NCBI GenBank assembly: GCA_020848035.1
Contig: JADLAX010000030.1
Coordinates: 82,817-146,816 of the forward strand
Reading direction: 5' to 3'
DNA length: 64,000 nucleotides
DNA from: Anaerolineae bacterium
Lineage (GTDB): Bacteria; Chloroflexota; Anaerolineae; Promineifilales; Promineifilaceae
In this document: positions 34,105 through 43,006 of the stretch, piece by piece
How the letters are laid out: every line of letters starts with the position of its first letter
Position numbering within the stretch: the first letter of the stretch is position 1
Program-made: the position numbers and the translations under genes
Notes under the pieces: generated by a model
What the model saw: the letters and a program-made list of their open reading frames with translations, nothing else
Databases searched by the model: none
Told to the model about the DNA's origin: nothing

Positions 34105-34142
34105 GTCAATAAGTAGTACCTGCGTCCTGGTGCGGGCGTATT

Positions 34143-35075
34143 TCAGGCAGTTTTTAACCAGTTGCTTATTTTGGGGCTGGCCATCGTTTCGATTAGTTCG
34201 AGCTGTTTTTCTGTTAAAACAGTGCGCCAGCGCTCATCCACTTTGATTTCCGATGTGCTTTGTTTACGCATCTTGTTACCCAGAATATGGTTGTCCAATT
34301 CCCGAAAATCGGCCATTTCTTGAAGCGGTTGAACCCCAATAAATGTAAACACCGGGTTTAATGTTTCCAGAGTGTGTGTTGTAACATCCTTATAATGAAT
34401 CTCAATTTGACGATCTTCGGGGACGCTTTCAAGGTGGCGGCGAATGTTATGCTCGGCGATAAGCCAGTGATGGGTGGCTTGCTGAACACTCATATCATCG
34501 CGGCGGCTCAAAATGGAGGCGACCACTCCGCGCACATCGCGGATCAGGTGGATGACATACAGGTCGATGTAGGGTGAAAAGCGCAGGTAGCGTATACGCA
34601 TGGGGTCCTTGGAGGTATCGAGAAAGACAGGTTTGCCCGAAATATCTAAGATGGCGCGAGCAAATGTTTCATTTCGCCGCACCAACCGGTGCATGGCCTG
34701 CTTGTGACCAGGCCACAGATTGAACCAAAGCCAGTCTCGGATTTTTTCAAGCGTATTGCTGCGCAGCGAATCGGTTCGCATACGACGTGCCAGAGGGTTT
34801 GAACCCAGTTCGATGCGTGTTCCCAGGTGTTTATTTAGCGAATACGAAATGCCATACTCGTTTACCTTCGTGGCGACTGCTTGCCAGAAGGGGTCTTCTT
34901 GGAACAGCTGGCCACAGGAGCAGCGGTAGGTGGTGAGATTAAGGTGTTTGGCTGGCCCGGTTAACATGCCCACCGTGGCAATTTCTGGGTGGGCTCCCAG
35001 CAGAAAGCTGGTGAGGGTTGAGCCAGAGTAGGCGTGAGATGTGAGAAAAACGTAGGGGATTTTGCTTTTTTCCAT
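34143..35075 (-). CDS. Sulfotransferase (PF13469 type), copy 1 of a tandem pair
   Basis: Protein of 310 residues. The PAPS loop is SGSTLTSFLLGAHPEIATVG near the N-terminus; the 3'-phosphate site is LIRDVRGVVASILSRR near 180. A Cys pair (RCSCGQLF) follows the first motif. Its neighbour at 35112-36026 has the same architecture and by eye over half identical residues, so the pair arose by tandem duplication. It is expected to sulfate a polysaccharide hydroxyl; the acceptor is unknown. The gene lacks ACGGCCGT. Confidence 0.85.
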   Translation of the reverse strand: MEKSKIPYVFLTSHAYSGSTLTSFLLGAHPEIATVGMLTGPAKHLNLTTYRCSCGQLFQEDPFWQAVATKVNEYGISYSLNKHLGTRIELGSNPLARRMRTDSLRSNTLEKIRDWLWFNLWPGHKQAMHRLVRRNETFARAILDISGKPVFLDTSKDPMRIRYLRFSPYIDLYVIHLIRDVRGVVASILSRRDDMSVQQATHHWLIAEHNIRRHLESVPEDRQIEIHYKDVTTHTLETLNPVFTFIGVQPLQEMADFRELDNHILGNKMRKQSTSEIKVDERWRTVLTEKQLELIETMASPKISNWLKTA

Positions 35076-35111
35076 AACATGTCTGATCCTGCCAGGTTGA
35101 AAAGGTGAATA

Positions 35112-36026
35112 TTACAAGCGAGCCCCGACCATGCGGGAGATAAGCTGTAGCTGCTTTTCAGATAGGGCGGTCCGCCACTTTTCATCTAGTTTTATTTCTG
35201 ATGATTGGCGCTTGCGCATTTTGTTGCCCAGGATGTGGTGCTCGGTTTCGCGGTAATTGTTAAGGGTTTCAAATGGTTGTGCGCCTAGAAAAATGAAAAG
35301 CCGATTTAGCGTTGGCAGGGTGTTGGTGACCAGATCTTCGTAGCTGACCTGAATTTGGCGGTTAGCCGGTACAGTTTTCAGCAGGCGGTTAATGTTATTT
35401 TCGCGGGCTATCCAGGAGCGCACGGCCGTTTCTACATTTGTTTCCGGGTGGCGGCTGCGTATGGAAGCCACCACCCCGCGCACATCGCGCACCAAATGAA
35501 TGACGTACAAATCCAGGTTTGGGGCCAGGGGCAAATAGCGGATGCGCATCGGGTCTTTGGCGGTATCGAGGAAGATCGACTTCTCCGTCACGTCCAGGAT
35601 GGCGCGGGCAAACAGCTCGTTCCGCCGCGCCTGCTCTTTCAGGCGGGCCAGCTGGCTGGGCCAGAGCGCAAAAAGGAGCTGATCCCGCGCTGCTTCCAAC
35701 TTCGAGCTGCGGAATGAGCCAGCCAGCAATCTTTGCCAAACTGGATTGCGGCTTAGCTCAAAGCGTGTGTCCAGGTAATTGGTTAAGGAGTACGAGAGGC
35801 CATACTGGTTTACGGCCGTTGCTACCGCCTGCCAAAATGGATCTTGCTGAAATAACCTGCCGCAAGAGCAGGGATAAGCCGCCAAATCGAGGTGCTGGGC
35901 TGGTCCGGTTAGCTCACCCACCGTGGCGATTTCTGGATGCATGCCCATTAAAAAGCTGGTGAGTGTCGAACCGGAAAATGCATGGGCGGTCAGAAAAACA
36001 AACGGTATTTTTTGCTCAGGGTTCAT
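35112..36026 (-). CDS. Sulfotransferase (PF13469 type), copy 2 of a tandem pair
   Basis: Protein of 304 residues. The start is MNPEQKIPFVFL at 36026; the upstream in-frame extension overlaps the previous gene and is not coding. The PAPS loop is FSGSTLTSFLMGMHPEIATV, the second site LVRDVRGVVASIRSR, and the C-terminal block HHILGNKMRKRQSSEIKLDE is nearly identical to that of copy 1. It starts 5 bases after the stop of the PF00685-type gene, so three sulfotransferase genes are translated in a row. Unlike copy 1 it contains two ACGGCCGT sites. Confidence 0.85.
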   Translation of the reverse strand: MNPEQKIPFVFLTAHAFSGSTLTSFLMGMHPEIATVGELTGPAQHLDLAAYPCSCGRLFQQDPFWQAVATAVNQYGLSYSLTNYLDTRFELSRNPVWQRLLAGSFRSSKLEAARDQLLFALWPSQLARLKEQARRNELFARAILDVTEKSIFLDTAKDPMRIRYLPLAPNLDLYVIHLVRDVRGVVASIRSRHPETNVETAVRSWIARENNINRLLKTVPANRQIQVSYEDLVTNTLPTLNRLFIFLGAQPFETLNNYRETEHHILGNKMRKRQSSEIKLDEKWRTALSEKQLQLISRMVGARL

Positions 36027-36031
36027 GCAGT

Positions 36032-36940
36032 TTAGCTCTTCAACCAGTGTGAAAGGTCCTGGCCGATTAACGTTTGCAGGGCCACAATTTCGTCCCGGTA
36101 CAGCCGGGTTAACACGGTTCTGGCCTGCGGTGGCATTTCTGTCTTGTCGGTGTTGAGGTTGATCTGTTTTACCTTCAGCCCCAGGGTGCGGCGCAGAGAG
36201 CGGGGCAGCAACGGCCGTAGCCAATCCTTCACCCAATTCGGCCGTATCAAAAACCGATTGACCGCCTGCAACTTGGGCGTGCCCGATACATTGTGCTTGA
36301 TCGAAAAATCGGGCACAAATGATTCATCCACTGCCAAAAAGCGAAACAGTTGCTGCATCAGCGCCGCCGGATTGGCCTTGAGCTCATCGTAGGTGTACAC
36401 GGCAATCTGGTTGGCTGGAAACAAAGCGAAGTACCGGACAAGCTGCGTGTGGTAAAAACCAAGCCGGGTGTAGTGCCACTGATGTTCCCAGTTGGCCGCA
36501 ATGCGCTCCGGCTCGGCGGCCAGGGCATCCACAAAATTGGTCAATGGCTCACGGCCGTCGCGCCGCAGGTGCAGGTAGCTGGAGTAAGCGCGCTCTACCG
36601 GATTGCGCAAAATGGCAATGAGCTTCACCTGCGGAATCGTCTTTTTGATGCGAAGCGGCGCTTCCTGGCTGTAAAGGTATAAAACGGAAGCTTCCCCATA
36701 AACCTTCTCATTTGTTACGCCTTCAAACAGGGCCTCATAAGCCGCCGGGTCGGTAATGGCGCGGCGGACAAAGCCGTTCTGGTCGCCGGGGCCGCTGTAG
36801 TTCAGCCGCTGGCCCGCCAGGGCAAAGTAGCCCGGTTCTTTCACGTTGGCATACACCTCGGGATGTTGGCCCAGGTAGCGGTACAGCGAGGTCGTGCCCG
36901 ATTTGGCCGCGCCGATGATGAGGAAGTTTGGTAGGGTCAT
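36032..36940 (-). CDS. Sulfotransferase (PF00685, heparan-sulfotransferase-like)
   Basis: Protein of 302 residues. It begins MTLPNFLIIGAAKSGTTSLY, the PAPS loop of the NDST/3-OST-like group, followed by HPEVYANVKEPGYFA and the 3'-phosphate site IAILRNPVERAYSSYLH. These features are found in enzymes that sulfate glycan amino or hydroxyl groups. ATG 36940 is used because the longer frame needs a TTG and overlaps the GT4 gene. The start lies in a 14-base tandem duplication (about 36936-36963) that also holds the previous stop codon. Confidence 0.88.
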   Translation of the reverse strand: MTLPNFLIIGAAKSGTTSLYRYLGQHPEVYANVKEPGYFALAGQRLNYSGPGDQNGFVRRAITDPAAYEALFEGVTNEKVYGEASVLYLYSQEAPLRIKKTIPQVKLIAILRNPVERAYSSYLHLRRDGREPLTNFVDALAAEPERIAANWEHQWHYTRLGFYHTQLVRYFALFPANQIAVYTYDELKANPAALMQQLFRFLAVDESFVPDFSIKHNVSGTPKLQAVNRFLIRPNWVKDWLRPLLPRSLRRTLGLKVKQINLNTDKTEMPPQARTVLTRLYRDEIVALQTLIGQDLSHWLKS

Positions 36941-36950
36941 CTGTGTGCCA

Positions 36951-38186
36951 TCATCTGTGTGCCAGTTCAAAGTAAAGCGCCGCGTATCGGTCCAAAATCA
37001 TTTCAATATCCAGGTGGGCGGTGGCCCAGCTACGGCCGTTCCGCCCCAACCGCGCCCGTAATCCATCATCCAGCAGCACCTGGCGGATGCGTTCGTACAG
37101 CTCCCCGGCGTCGTGTTCGGCCAGCAGGTACTGCTCGCCTGCCACGCCCAGCTCGGCCGACAGACCAACAAACGGCGTGGTCACCACTGGCAGCCCGGTG
37201 GCCATCGCTTCCATCACCACGTTGGGCAGTCCTTCGCGCCGCGACGGGAAGACAAACAGGTCGGCGGCTTGCAGATATGCCGCTACGTCATCCACCCGGC
37301 CGACAAAATGCACCCGTTCCTGGGTGCCCGATGCCTGGATCAACGCTTCCAGCCGTTGGTGAAAATGGGCCAGCATTGGGTCCAATTGGTCCAGCCGTGG
37401 CCCCACCAGCACCAGATGGGCCGCGGGAAATTCCGGGGCCAGCCTGGCCCAGGCGGCAAAGAGCAGGTCAGACCCTTTGCGCGGCTCAACCGCCCCCACG
37501 TAAATCAAAACTGGCGCGGCCGGGTCGATGTTGAGCGCCTGGCGGATGCGATCGGGCACGGCCGTTTCCGCCAGCGGTGCAAATCGGGCCGTATCCACCC
37601 CGTTGGGAATAATTTCGATACGGCCGTTCACCCCCGCCTCACGCAGCGTTTGAGCCATCACGCTGCTCTGCACAATGATGCAGTCCAGCAAGGGAAACTG
37701 AAGCCGCCGGGTGGCCAGGTGTTGCAGTCGTCCTGCCAGGCGGCGCGGTGGGCTGTTGATCAGGTTGTAGGCGTAGGCCAGCGGCAGATGTTGGCGGCGC
37801 AGCTGCCGCAGCGCGGGCACGCTCCACGGTGGCAGGGGCAGGAACTGCACCACATCGGGCCGGGTTGCGGGCTGCTGGCAAAAGTTCACCAGCGCCTGGC
37901 CAAACTGCATCACCCGCCGCCATGCCCGGTTATCGCTTAGCCGTACCCGGTAAACCGGGGCGTTTTGATCCGTTTCGACCGACAACAGTTGGCCGGACTG
38001 AAGCTCTGGCACGGCCGTTCCGCGGCTAAATTTGGCCATGCGCTCCTGGCTGGGGGTGCTGGTGAACACCTCGGTGCAAATGCCGCGCCGCTGCAAGCCG
38101 GGTAGATAGCTGCGGTAGCGCAGCGCCCCCCCGGCGTAATGCGGATGATATAGCTGGGTGGCCAGGCAAAGTTTTAGCGGCTCCAT
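36951..38186 (-). CDS. GT4-family glycosyltransferase
   Basis: Protein of 411 residues, retaining GT-B. Marks: CLATQLYHPHYAGGALRYRS at the N-terminus, EIIPNGVDTARFAP linker, LIYVGAVEPRKGSDLLF and the EX7E site PSRREGLPNVVMEAMATG. Its ATG follows the stop of the alkaline-phosphatase-fold gene with no gap (TAAATG), so translation is coupled. The same gene pairing is seen at 23507-26195. The donor is unknown. Confidence 0.9.
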   Translation of the reverse strand: MEPLKLCLATQLYHPHYAGGALRYRSYLPGLQRRGICTEVFTSTPSQERMAKFSRGTAVPELQSGQLLSVETDQNAPVYRVRLSDNRAWRRVMQFGQALVNFCQQPATRPDVVQFLPLPPWSVPALRQLRRQHLPLAYAYNLINSPPRRLAGRLQHLATRRLQFPLLDCIIVQSSVMAQTLREAGVNGRIEIIPNGVDTARFAPLAETAVPDRIRQALNIDPAAPVLIYVGAVEPRKGSDLLFAAWARLAPEFPAAHLVLVGPRLDQLDPMLAHFHQRLEALIQASGTQERVHFVGRVDDVAAYLQAADLFVFPSRREGLPNVVMEAMATGLPVVTTPFVGLSAELGVAGEQYLLAEHDAGELYERIRQVLLDDGLRARLGRNGRSWATAHLDIEMILDRYAALYFELAHR

Positions 38187-39602
38187 TTAGATATACCCCA
38201 GCGCTTCTAACCGGCGCACCACCGCCTCGTCAAGCTGGGTCGCCTCGTCGGGGGCGTTGGTGTGCTGGGCGACCCATTTTTGCAGCTGCCTCGCCAGGTA
38301 AACGGCCGTTTCCCGCTCCGTCTCAATCACATTCCAACACTCACCAGGGTCCCGTTCCAGGTCGTACAGCTCGTGTGCCCCATCGGAGGCCCAGATGAAT
38401 TTGTGGCGCTGGGTGCGGATGGCGCGCAGCTGGCGCGAGAATTTGGCATCCACCGCCACCCCTTCGCGGCGGAATGAGTGCAGCTGCGGCGCCAAGTACT
38501 CGGTCACGGCAAAGTCGCGGTCGGTCGATTCCAGCGCCGCCGGGCGCAGGCTTTGCCCCTGCACGCTGGCCAGAACAGGGTCGTCGGGCGCGGCAATGAT
38601 TTCCGCCAGCGTAGGCAGCAGGTCAACCGACTGCACCAAATCCTGGTTCCGCCGCCCGGCGGGGAAGTGTGCCGGGTAACGGACGATGAGCGGCACGCGG
38701 GCCAGCGTCTCGTAAACGCAGTATTGATGGTCCATCAGGTTGTGGTCGCCCAAGTTTTCGCCGTGGTCGGCGGTGATGATCAGCACGGTGTTGTCCAGCA
38801 GCTGGTTTTGCCACAGAAAGTGGTACAGCTCGCCAATACGGCCGTCCAGGTAAGCCAGCTCAGCATCGTACAGGCGGGTGAGGATGTCCCAATCGTCGGC
38901 CGTCATGGCCACTTCGCCGCTCATGAACTTCCAGGCGTTCTGGTTCACCTGCTGCCAGCGCTGCTCCTGCGCCGGGCTCAAAAAGCGGCGGCGGAAGGCG
39001 CGCGGCGGGTCGTAGCGCAGGTGGGGTTCCATGTAGTTGGCAAAGATGAAAAACGGCCGTTCCCCAGCCGTGCGCGGTCCAATCCATCGCTTCATCTCCA
39101 GGTTCAGCCGCCAGGCACCGCTGTCGTACCAGCTGTTTTTGTGGGGGGAACGGCCGTAATACAGCCGCCGATACAGCGCATTGCCCATTTTCTGCCAGCC
39201 GGGCAGCTGTTCACCTTGAAAGACGTTGCGCACATCTTTCAGCTGGGCAAAACCGCGTGCCAACCCGGTGGCCTGGCCAATCAGGGCATTGGCCGTCAGC
39301 GCCAGCGTGTCGTAGCCGTGGCTGCTTAAAAAGCTGGCCAGGGTGGGGATGTCTGGACGCAGCTTTAATTTACGGCCGTACAGCCCGTGTCCCGACAGGT
39401 ACATGCCGGTAAACAGCGAAGCATGGCTCGGCACCGTCCACACGCCTGCCGAAATCGCCTTCTCGTACAGGGTGCCCTCGGCGGCAATCTGGTCGATGTG
39501 CGGTGTGGTGGGCCGGGCATAGCCATAACAGGAGAGGTGATCGGCCCGACCAGCATCCATCACCAGCAGGATGATGTTGGGCCGTTGTGGATTCATTTTC
39601 AC
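38187..39602 (-). CDS. Sulfatase-like protein of the alkaline phosphatase superfamily lacking the formylglycine residue
   Basis: Protein of 471 residues. Metal site ILLVMDAGRADHLSCYGYAR, later LIITADHGENLGDHNLMDH. The catalytic segment is WTVPSHASLFTGMY: Thr stands where sulfatases need Cys/Ser, and His replaces the Arg. This matches Thr-nucleophile members better than formylglycine sulfatases. GTG 39602 has GGGAG at spacing 5, while the ATG two codons later has spacing 11; the start is therefore uncertain. No signal peptide. It is paralogous in layout to 24753-26195 and coupled to the GT4 gene that follows. The substrate is possibly a lipid or phosphorylated glycan. Confidence 0.77.
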   Translation of the reverse strand: MKMNPQRPNIILLVMDAGRADHLSCYGYARPTTPHIDQIAAEGTLYEKAISAGVWTVPSHASLFTGMYLSGHGLYGRKLKLRPDIPTLASFLSSHGYDTLALTANALIGQATGLARGFAQLKDVRNVFQGEQLPGWQKMGNALYRRLYYGRSPHKNSWYDSGAWRLNLEMKRWIGPRTAGERPFFIFANYMEPHLRYDPPRAFRRRFLSPAQEQRWQQVNQNAWKFMSGEVAMTADDWDILTRLYDAELAYLDGRIGELYHFLWQNQLLDNTVLIITADHGENLGDHNLMDHQYCVYETLARVPLIVRYPAHFPAGRRNQDLVQSVDLLPTLAEIIAAPDDPVLASVQGQSLRPAALESTDRDFAVTEYLAPQLHSFRREGVAVDAKFSRQLRAIRTQRHKFIWASDGAHELYDLERDPGECWNVIETERETAVYLARQLQKWVAQHTNAPDEATQLDEAVVRRLEALGYI

Positions 39603-39628
39603 GCGAACTCCCTTTTCTGGAATTTATG

Positions 39629-39697
39629 GCGTGAAACGTGAAACGTGATTTTTCGCTTATCACATTTCACGTTTCACGCATCACGTTTCACGCACCA
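39629..39697. repeat. Palindromic heptamer repeat (GTGAAAC type)
   Basis: Left arm GCGTGAAACGTGAAACGTGA (39629-39648) pairs with 39660-39679 (19 of 20 positions), followed by one more inverted half (ATCACGTTTCACGC). The unit is the heptamer GTGAAAC. The repeat overlaps the last codons of the GT4 gene: its final Arg-Glu-Thr-stop is encoded by the repeat. Confidence 0.85.
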
Positions 39698-40922
39698 CCT
39701 GGCCGCAAATGGCCTGTACGTTTTGTGCCGTTTTTTCCCAACTGTGCCAGGTTTGGATTTTTAGGCGGGCCTGGGTACCCATCTCATCGGCCATTGTGGG
39801 GTTGGCCAACAGGTTCAAGATTTGGTCGGCCAGCTGTGTGGCGCAGCCCGCTTCGTACAGGAAGCCGGTTACGCCGTCGTCAATCAGTTCAGCAATCTGG
39901 CCGCCGCGTGTGGCGACCACCGGCAGTCCCATGGCCGTGTATTCAATCACCTTCAGTGGTGAGACGTAAGCCAGCGCTTCCGCTGTGTATGGCCCCACAC
40001 CCACGTTCATGGCGGCCAGGTGGTCTGGCACCTGGGAAAAATCCACCCGGCCGGTCCAGACGCAGTTGTGCAGCCCCAGCGACTGGCCGAGTGCCTGCGC
40101 CCGGCGCAGCTCCGGCCCGTAGCCTACCAGCAGCAGCGTGGCTTCTGGTTTGGCCTGCTCTACCTGCTGCCAGGCGCGCAGCAGGGTGTCCAGGTCGTTG
40201 CCCGGCCAGAAGCCGCCGACGTAGCCGACCACTTTACGCCGCGCCAGGCCATGACGCTGGCGCACTGCCTGCCCTTCGGCCCCGTCGGCGGCAAAGGCAC
40301 CCAGATCGATCCCGTTGGGCACGATGTGGATTTTGCTGGCCGGCACGCCCATCGCCACAAACAGCTCTTTCATGCCTTGGGAGATGACCAGGATGGCAGC
40401 GGCCGTTTCGTACAAAAACTGCTCATGCTGCCGGTCGGCGCGGCTCATGTGGCGTTGAAGCACGTGGTCGGCCTGGTAAGCAAAGGGGGCCGGGGCGCGC
40501 AGCACAAGCGGCTGCTTGGCCTCTCGGGCCACGCGGGCCAACGTTTTGAGGTCTTGCTGGGAGAGGTGGAGCAGCAGGACGTCAAAGGTGTTGTTTTGCA
40601 GGACGGCCGTTACCTCCTTCACCATTTTCCTCGTGTACAGGTAAGGTGCGATGGGCACCCGGCTCATGGGCGATTTTAAGCGGCGCATGCTTTGGCGCAG
40701 GGCGGCCCACCTTGTGTGATGCGGCCGTTTGGGGGTCCCCGCTCTGTGCCGATCCAGCACGTTGCTTTCGGCCAGCATAGCTGGGGTGACGCGAGGAACG
40801 GGGGTGAGCTGCCAGCCATCGAGCTGAGCCGCGGCCGATAAAAAGTGGCGCGATACCAGCCCCTCGCCCATTTTCAGCGGCAGAAAGGTGTTGTAGTAAA
40901 GAACGTTTAGCGGCTTGTCCAT
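39681..40922 (-). CDS. GT4-family glycosyltransferase
   Basis: Protein of 413 residues starting at MDKPLNVLYYNTFLPL (40922); the longer open frame upstream runs through the GT2 gene in another frame. GT-B marks: KIHIVPNGIDLGAF, VVGYVGGFWPGNDLDTLL, and the C-terminal VSPLKVIEYTAMGLPVVATR, where the first Glu of EX7E is replaced as in WcaI-like groups. The last four codons lie in a heptamer repeat, suggesting the original stop was replaced by repeat insertion. The donor is unknown. Confidence 0.88.
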   Translation of the reverse strand: MDKPLNVLYYNTFLPLKMGEGLVSRHFLSAAAQLDGWQLTPVPRVTPAMLAESNVLDRHRAGTPKRPHHTRWAALRQSMRRLKSPMSRVPIAPYLYTRKMVKEVTAVLQNNTFDVLLLHLSQQDLKTLARVAREAKQPLVLRAPAPFAYQADHVLQRHMSRADRQHEQFLYETAAAILVISQGMKELFVAMGVPASKIHIVPNGIDLGAFAADGAEGQAVRQRHGLARRKVVGYVGGFWPGNDLDTLLRAWQQVEQAKPEATLLLVGYGPELRRAQALGQSLGLHNCVWTGRVDFSQVPDHLAAMNVGVGPYTAEALAYVSPLKVIEYTAMGLPVVATRGGQIAELIDDGVTGFLYEAGCATQLADQILNLLANPTMADEMGTQARLKIQTWHSWEKTAQNVQAICGQVVRET

Positions 40923-40936
40923 GCGGTTTGCCCGGT

Positions 40937-41986
40937 TCACGCCAGGGCCTGGCTGAGGCGGCGGCGCATGCGGCCCGCCCGATTCACTGTTTTCTGGCCC
41001 AACCAGATTTTTATGGTGAGCCGGGCCAGGCGGCGCAGGCGCGGGCCAAAACCCGGGTAAAAACGCGCGGCTCGCAGCGCGTTGGCCTGTGCCGCCAGCC
41101 GCTGGCCGTGGCGCGCCTGCAAAATCGCCTTTTTGCGGTACCCACCGGAATACGCCTTGCGGATGAGGTTGCCCTGCTGCCGGTACTTTTCGGGATGGTC
41201 GCGGAAGAACTTCTCGACCGTTTGCAGCCACTCGTCGGCGAAGTTGCCGGTGAGGGTTTTGCAGCCGGACCATTTGCGCTCGTTGGCCAGGGAGTGGGGC
41301 AGGTAGACAATCTCGGCCTCGCCATAAAAGTGCCAGGCGCGCAGGAAAAATTCAAAATCCATCACGTAGTACAGCGCTTCTTTCAGCAGCCCGTGTTCTG
41401 CGATGACGCGGATGTGGTTAAACACGGCCGGTTGGGCCATCGACTGGCCAAAGAGGAGCGTCTTTTGGGTAAACCGGCTCATGTCGCGCCGGTGCAAAAA
41501 GCCGCCTTGCTCATCAACCGCCTGGCTGTCGCCAAAGACCATGGCCAGGTTGGGGTGGGCGGCAAAGGCCCGGCCCACGTGGCGCAGAGCGTGGGGTGGG
41601 TAGTAGTCGTCGGAGTTGAGCCAGGTGATGACGCTGCCGCTGGCCTGCTGCCACCCTTTGTTGATGGCATGGGTCTGGCCGCGATCCGTCTCGCTGACCC
41701 AGCGGGTGATCCACGGCTCGTACTGCCGGATGACGTCTACGGTGTTGTCGCTGGAGCCGCCGTCCATGATGAAATATTCCAGGTTGGGGTAACCTTGCAG
41801 CAAAATGGAGCGAATCGTTTCTTCGATAAACTGCCCCTGGTTGTACGACGGGGTGACGACGGTGATGCGTGGCCAGGAACGGCCGTCCGCCATCACGTCC
41901 GGTAAAGGGTCTGGCGCGTCCGTCCAGGGCCAACCGGTTTTGCCCGCTGGCGGGGGCGGCAGGGTGTCTAGGGTTGGTTTGGGCAT
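40937..41986 (-). CDS. GT2-family glycosyltransferase
   Basis: Protein of 349 residues, inverting GT-A. Marks: ITVVTPSYNQGQFIEETIRS, the metal-ligand motif in SVITWLNSDDYY, the earlier MDGGSSDNT, and DRGQTHAINKGWQ. No membrane helices are evident. GGAG about 7 bases before ATG 41986 supports the start. It is followed after 14 bases by the GT4 gene. The donor is unknown. Confidence 0.9.
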   Translation of the reverse strand: MPKPTLDTLPPPPAGKTGWPWTDAPDPLPDVMADGRSWPRITVVTPSYNQGQFIEETIRSILLQGYPNLEYFIMDGGSSDNTVDVIRQYEPWITRWVSETDRGQTHAINKGWQQASGSVITWLNSDDYYPPHALRHVGRAFAAHPNLAMVFGDSQAVDEQGGFLHRRDMSRFTQKTLLFGQSMAQPAVFNHIRVIAEHGLLKEALYYVMDFEFFLRAWHFYGEAEIVYLPHSLANERKWSGCKTLTGNFADEWLQTVEKFFRDHPEKYRQQGNLIRKAYSGGYRKKAILQARHGQRLAAQANALRAARFYPGFGPRLRRLARLTIKIWLGQKTVNRAGRMRRRLSQALA

Positions 41987-42032
41987 GAAAGTCTCCAGTG
42001 CAATCGTAAGTTTTCGGGTTTTGTGGGACCTG

Positions 42033-42081
42033 GCGTGAAACGTGAAACGTGATTTGTGTCATCACGTTTCACGTTTCACGC
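42033..42081. repeat. Perfect palindromic heptamer repeat (GTGAAAC type)
   Basis: The left arm 42033-42053 (GCGTGAAACGTGAAACGTGA plus T) is exactly complementary to 42061-42081, a 21-bp perfect stem with a 7-base loop. It is nearly identical to the repeat at 39629-39697 and sits in the gap between the GT2 and sulfotransferase genes. Confidence 0.92.
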
Positions 42082-42098
42082 TTCACCCACTATGCCAA

Positions 42099-42992
42099 CT
42101 ATCTTTTGGGCAGCAGCCGCCGGACGACGCGGCGCACCCTTGAGATGGAGTTGCGCCACAATGCATAGACCTTGTTGAGCCGCTGAAACGTTTCCAGCTC
42201 TTTTTGGAATGAACCATCCTGCTGCTGGAGCCGGGCTTCAAACTGCGCCTGGGCAAAGTGGTACAGGTCCAGGTCTAGCTGGTTGGCGGCACGAATCAGG
42301 TGGGTTGTTTTGGTGTCTAGATGCTGACGGTACGGCCGTTTCTGGGTCACATTGGCGGGCACATAAAAGGGCCACCGCTGCCAGCCCAGGCTGCGTTTAA
42401 GCAAAATCAGCGACTCGTCAAAACGTTCTGTCAGCCCCACCACGGCCAGGTGGCGGCTCATGTTTTGTTGGGCTGCTTCGAGAATCTCGTCGCCGTACTG
42501 GCCAGCGGTCAGGTACGGTGTTTCCAGGCCAGCCAAAAACTTCGTCTGGCCGTTGTCTGCCTCGCGGGAGACGCCGCTGGTGACAAATTCGGCCAGGCTC
42601 ATCTGCCCCTCGGCGACCGTTTTGTACAGATAATTTTCCTTGTTCCGGCAAATGTAGTAGTAGTGCGACAGCACACGGTCGACCGGGTGGCGCAGGATGG
42701 TGATGGGGGTAGACGGCCGTCCCAGAGCGTGTTGAAAACCAAACCCTTCGTGGCCCATGAAAACGGCCGTTTCTTGCTTCATCCCTTCGGGCAGCGCCGC
42801 AAAATAGTCGTAGCGCCACCGGGCACTTTCCCGGCCGCTTTTGCCGTGAATCTTCTTACGAAAGGTGGCCGGGTAGCTGTCTAACACCCGCGCCGTGCCG
42901 TATTCGCGGCGTAAAATCTGTGACAGCGTGCTGCCAGCTGCTTTGGGAATGTGTAAAAAAAAGATAAGGCTTTTGGGCTCCTGATCGGTCAT
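42099..42992 (-). CDS. Sulfotransferase-like protein (PF03567 family)
   Basis: Protein of 297 residues. The PAPS loop is FFLHIPKAAGSTLSQIL near residue 12; the second motif ITILRHPVDRVLSHYYYICR is the classical form of the 3'-phosphate site. VVGLTERFDESLILLKRSLG is shared with the paralogues at 26267 and 29692. The C-terminus is very basic (RVRRVVRRLLPKR). GGAGGAG lies 6 bases before the ATG. Expected to sulfate a glycan hydroxyl. It follows the DUF5672 gene by 14 bases. Confidence 0.85.
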   Translation of the reverse strand: MTDQEPKSLIFFLHIPKAAGSTLSQILRREYGTARVLDSYPATFRKKIHGKSGRESARWRYDYFAALPEGMKQETAVFMGHEGFGFQHALGRPSTPITILRHPVDRVLSHYYYICRNKENYLYKTVAEGQMSLAEFVTSGVSREADNGQTKFLAGLETPYLTAGQYGDEILEAAQQNMSRHLAVVGLTERFDESLILLKRSLGWQRWPFYVPANVTQKRPYRQHLDTKTTHLIRAANQLDLDLYHFAQAQFEARLQQQDGSFQKELETFQRLNKVYALWRNSISRVRRVVRRLLPKR

Positions 42993-43006
42993 CAGTTCTC
43001 CTCCAG

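Noticed and set aside
24753..39602. Calling the two alkaline-phosphatase-fold proteins true sulfatases
   Set aside because: The formylglycine Cys/Ser is replaced by Thr in both, and the motif Arg is missing.
39681..41273. N-terminal extension of the GT4 protein to 530 residues
   Set aside because: The extra 117 residues run in another frame over the GT2 gene; MDKPLNVLYYNTF at 40922 is the natural start.
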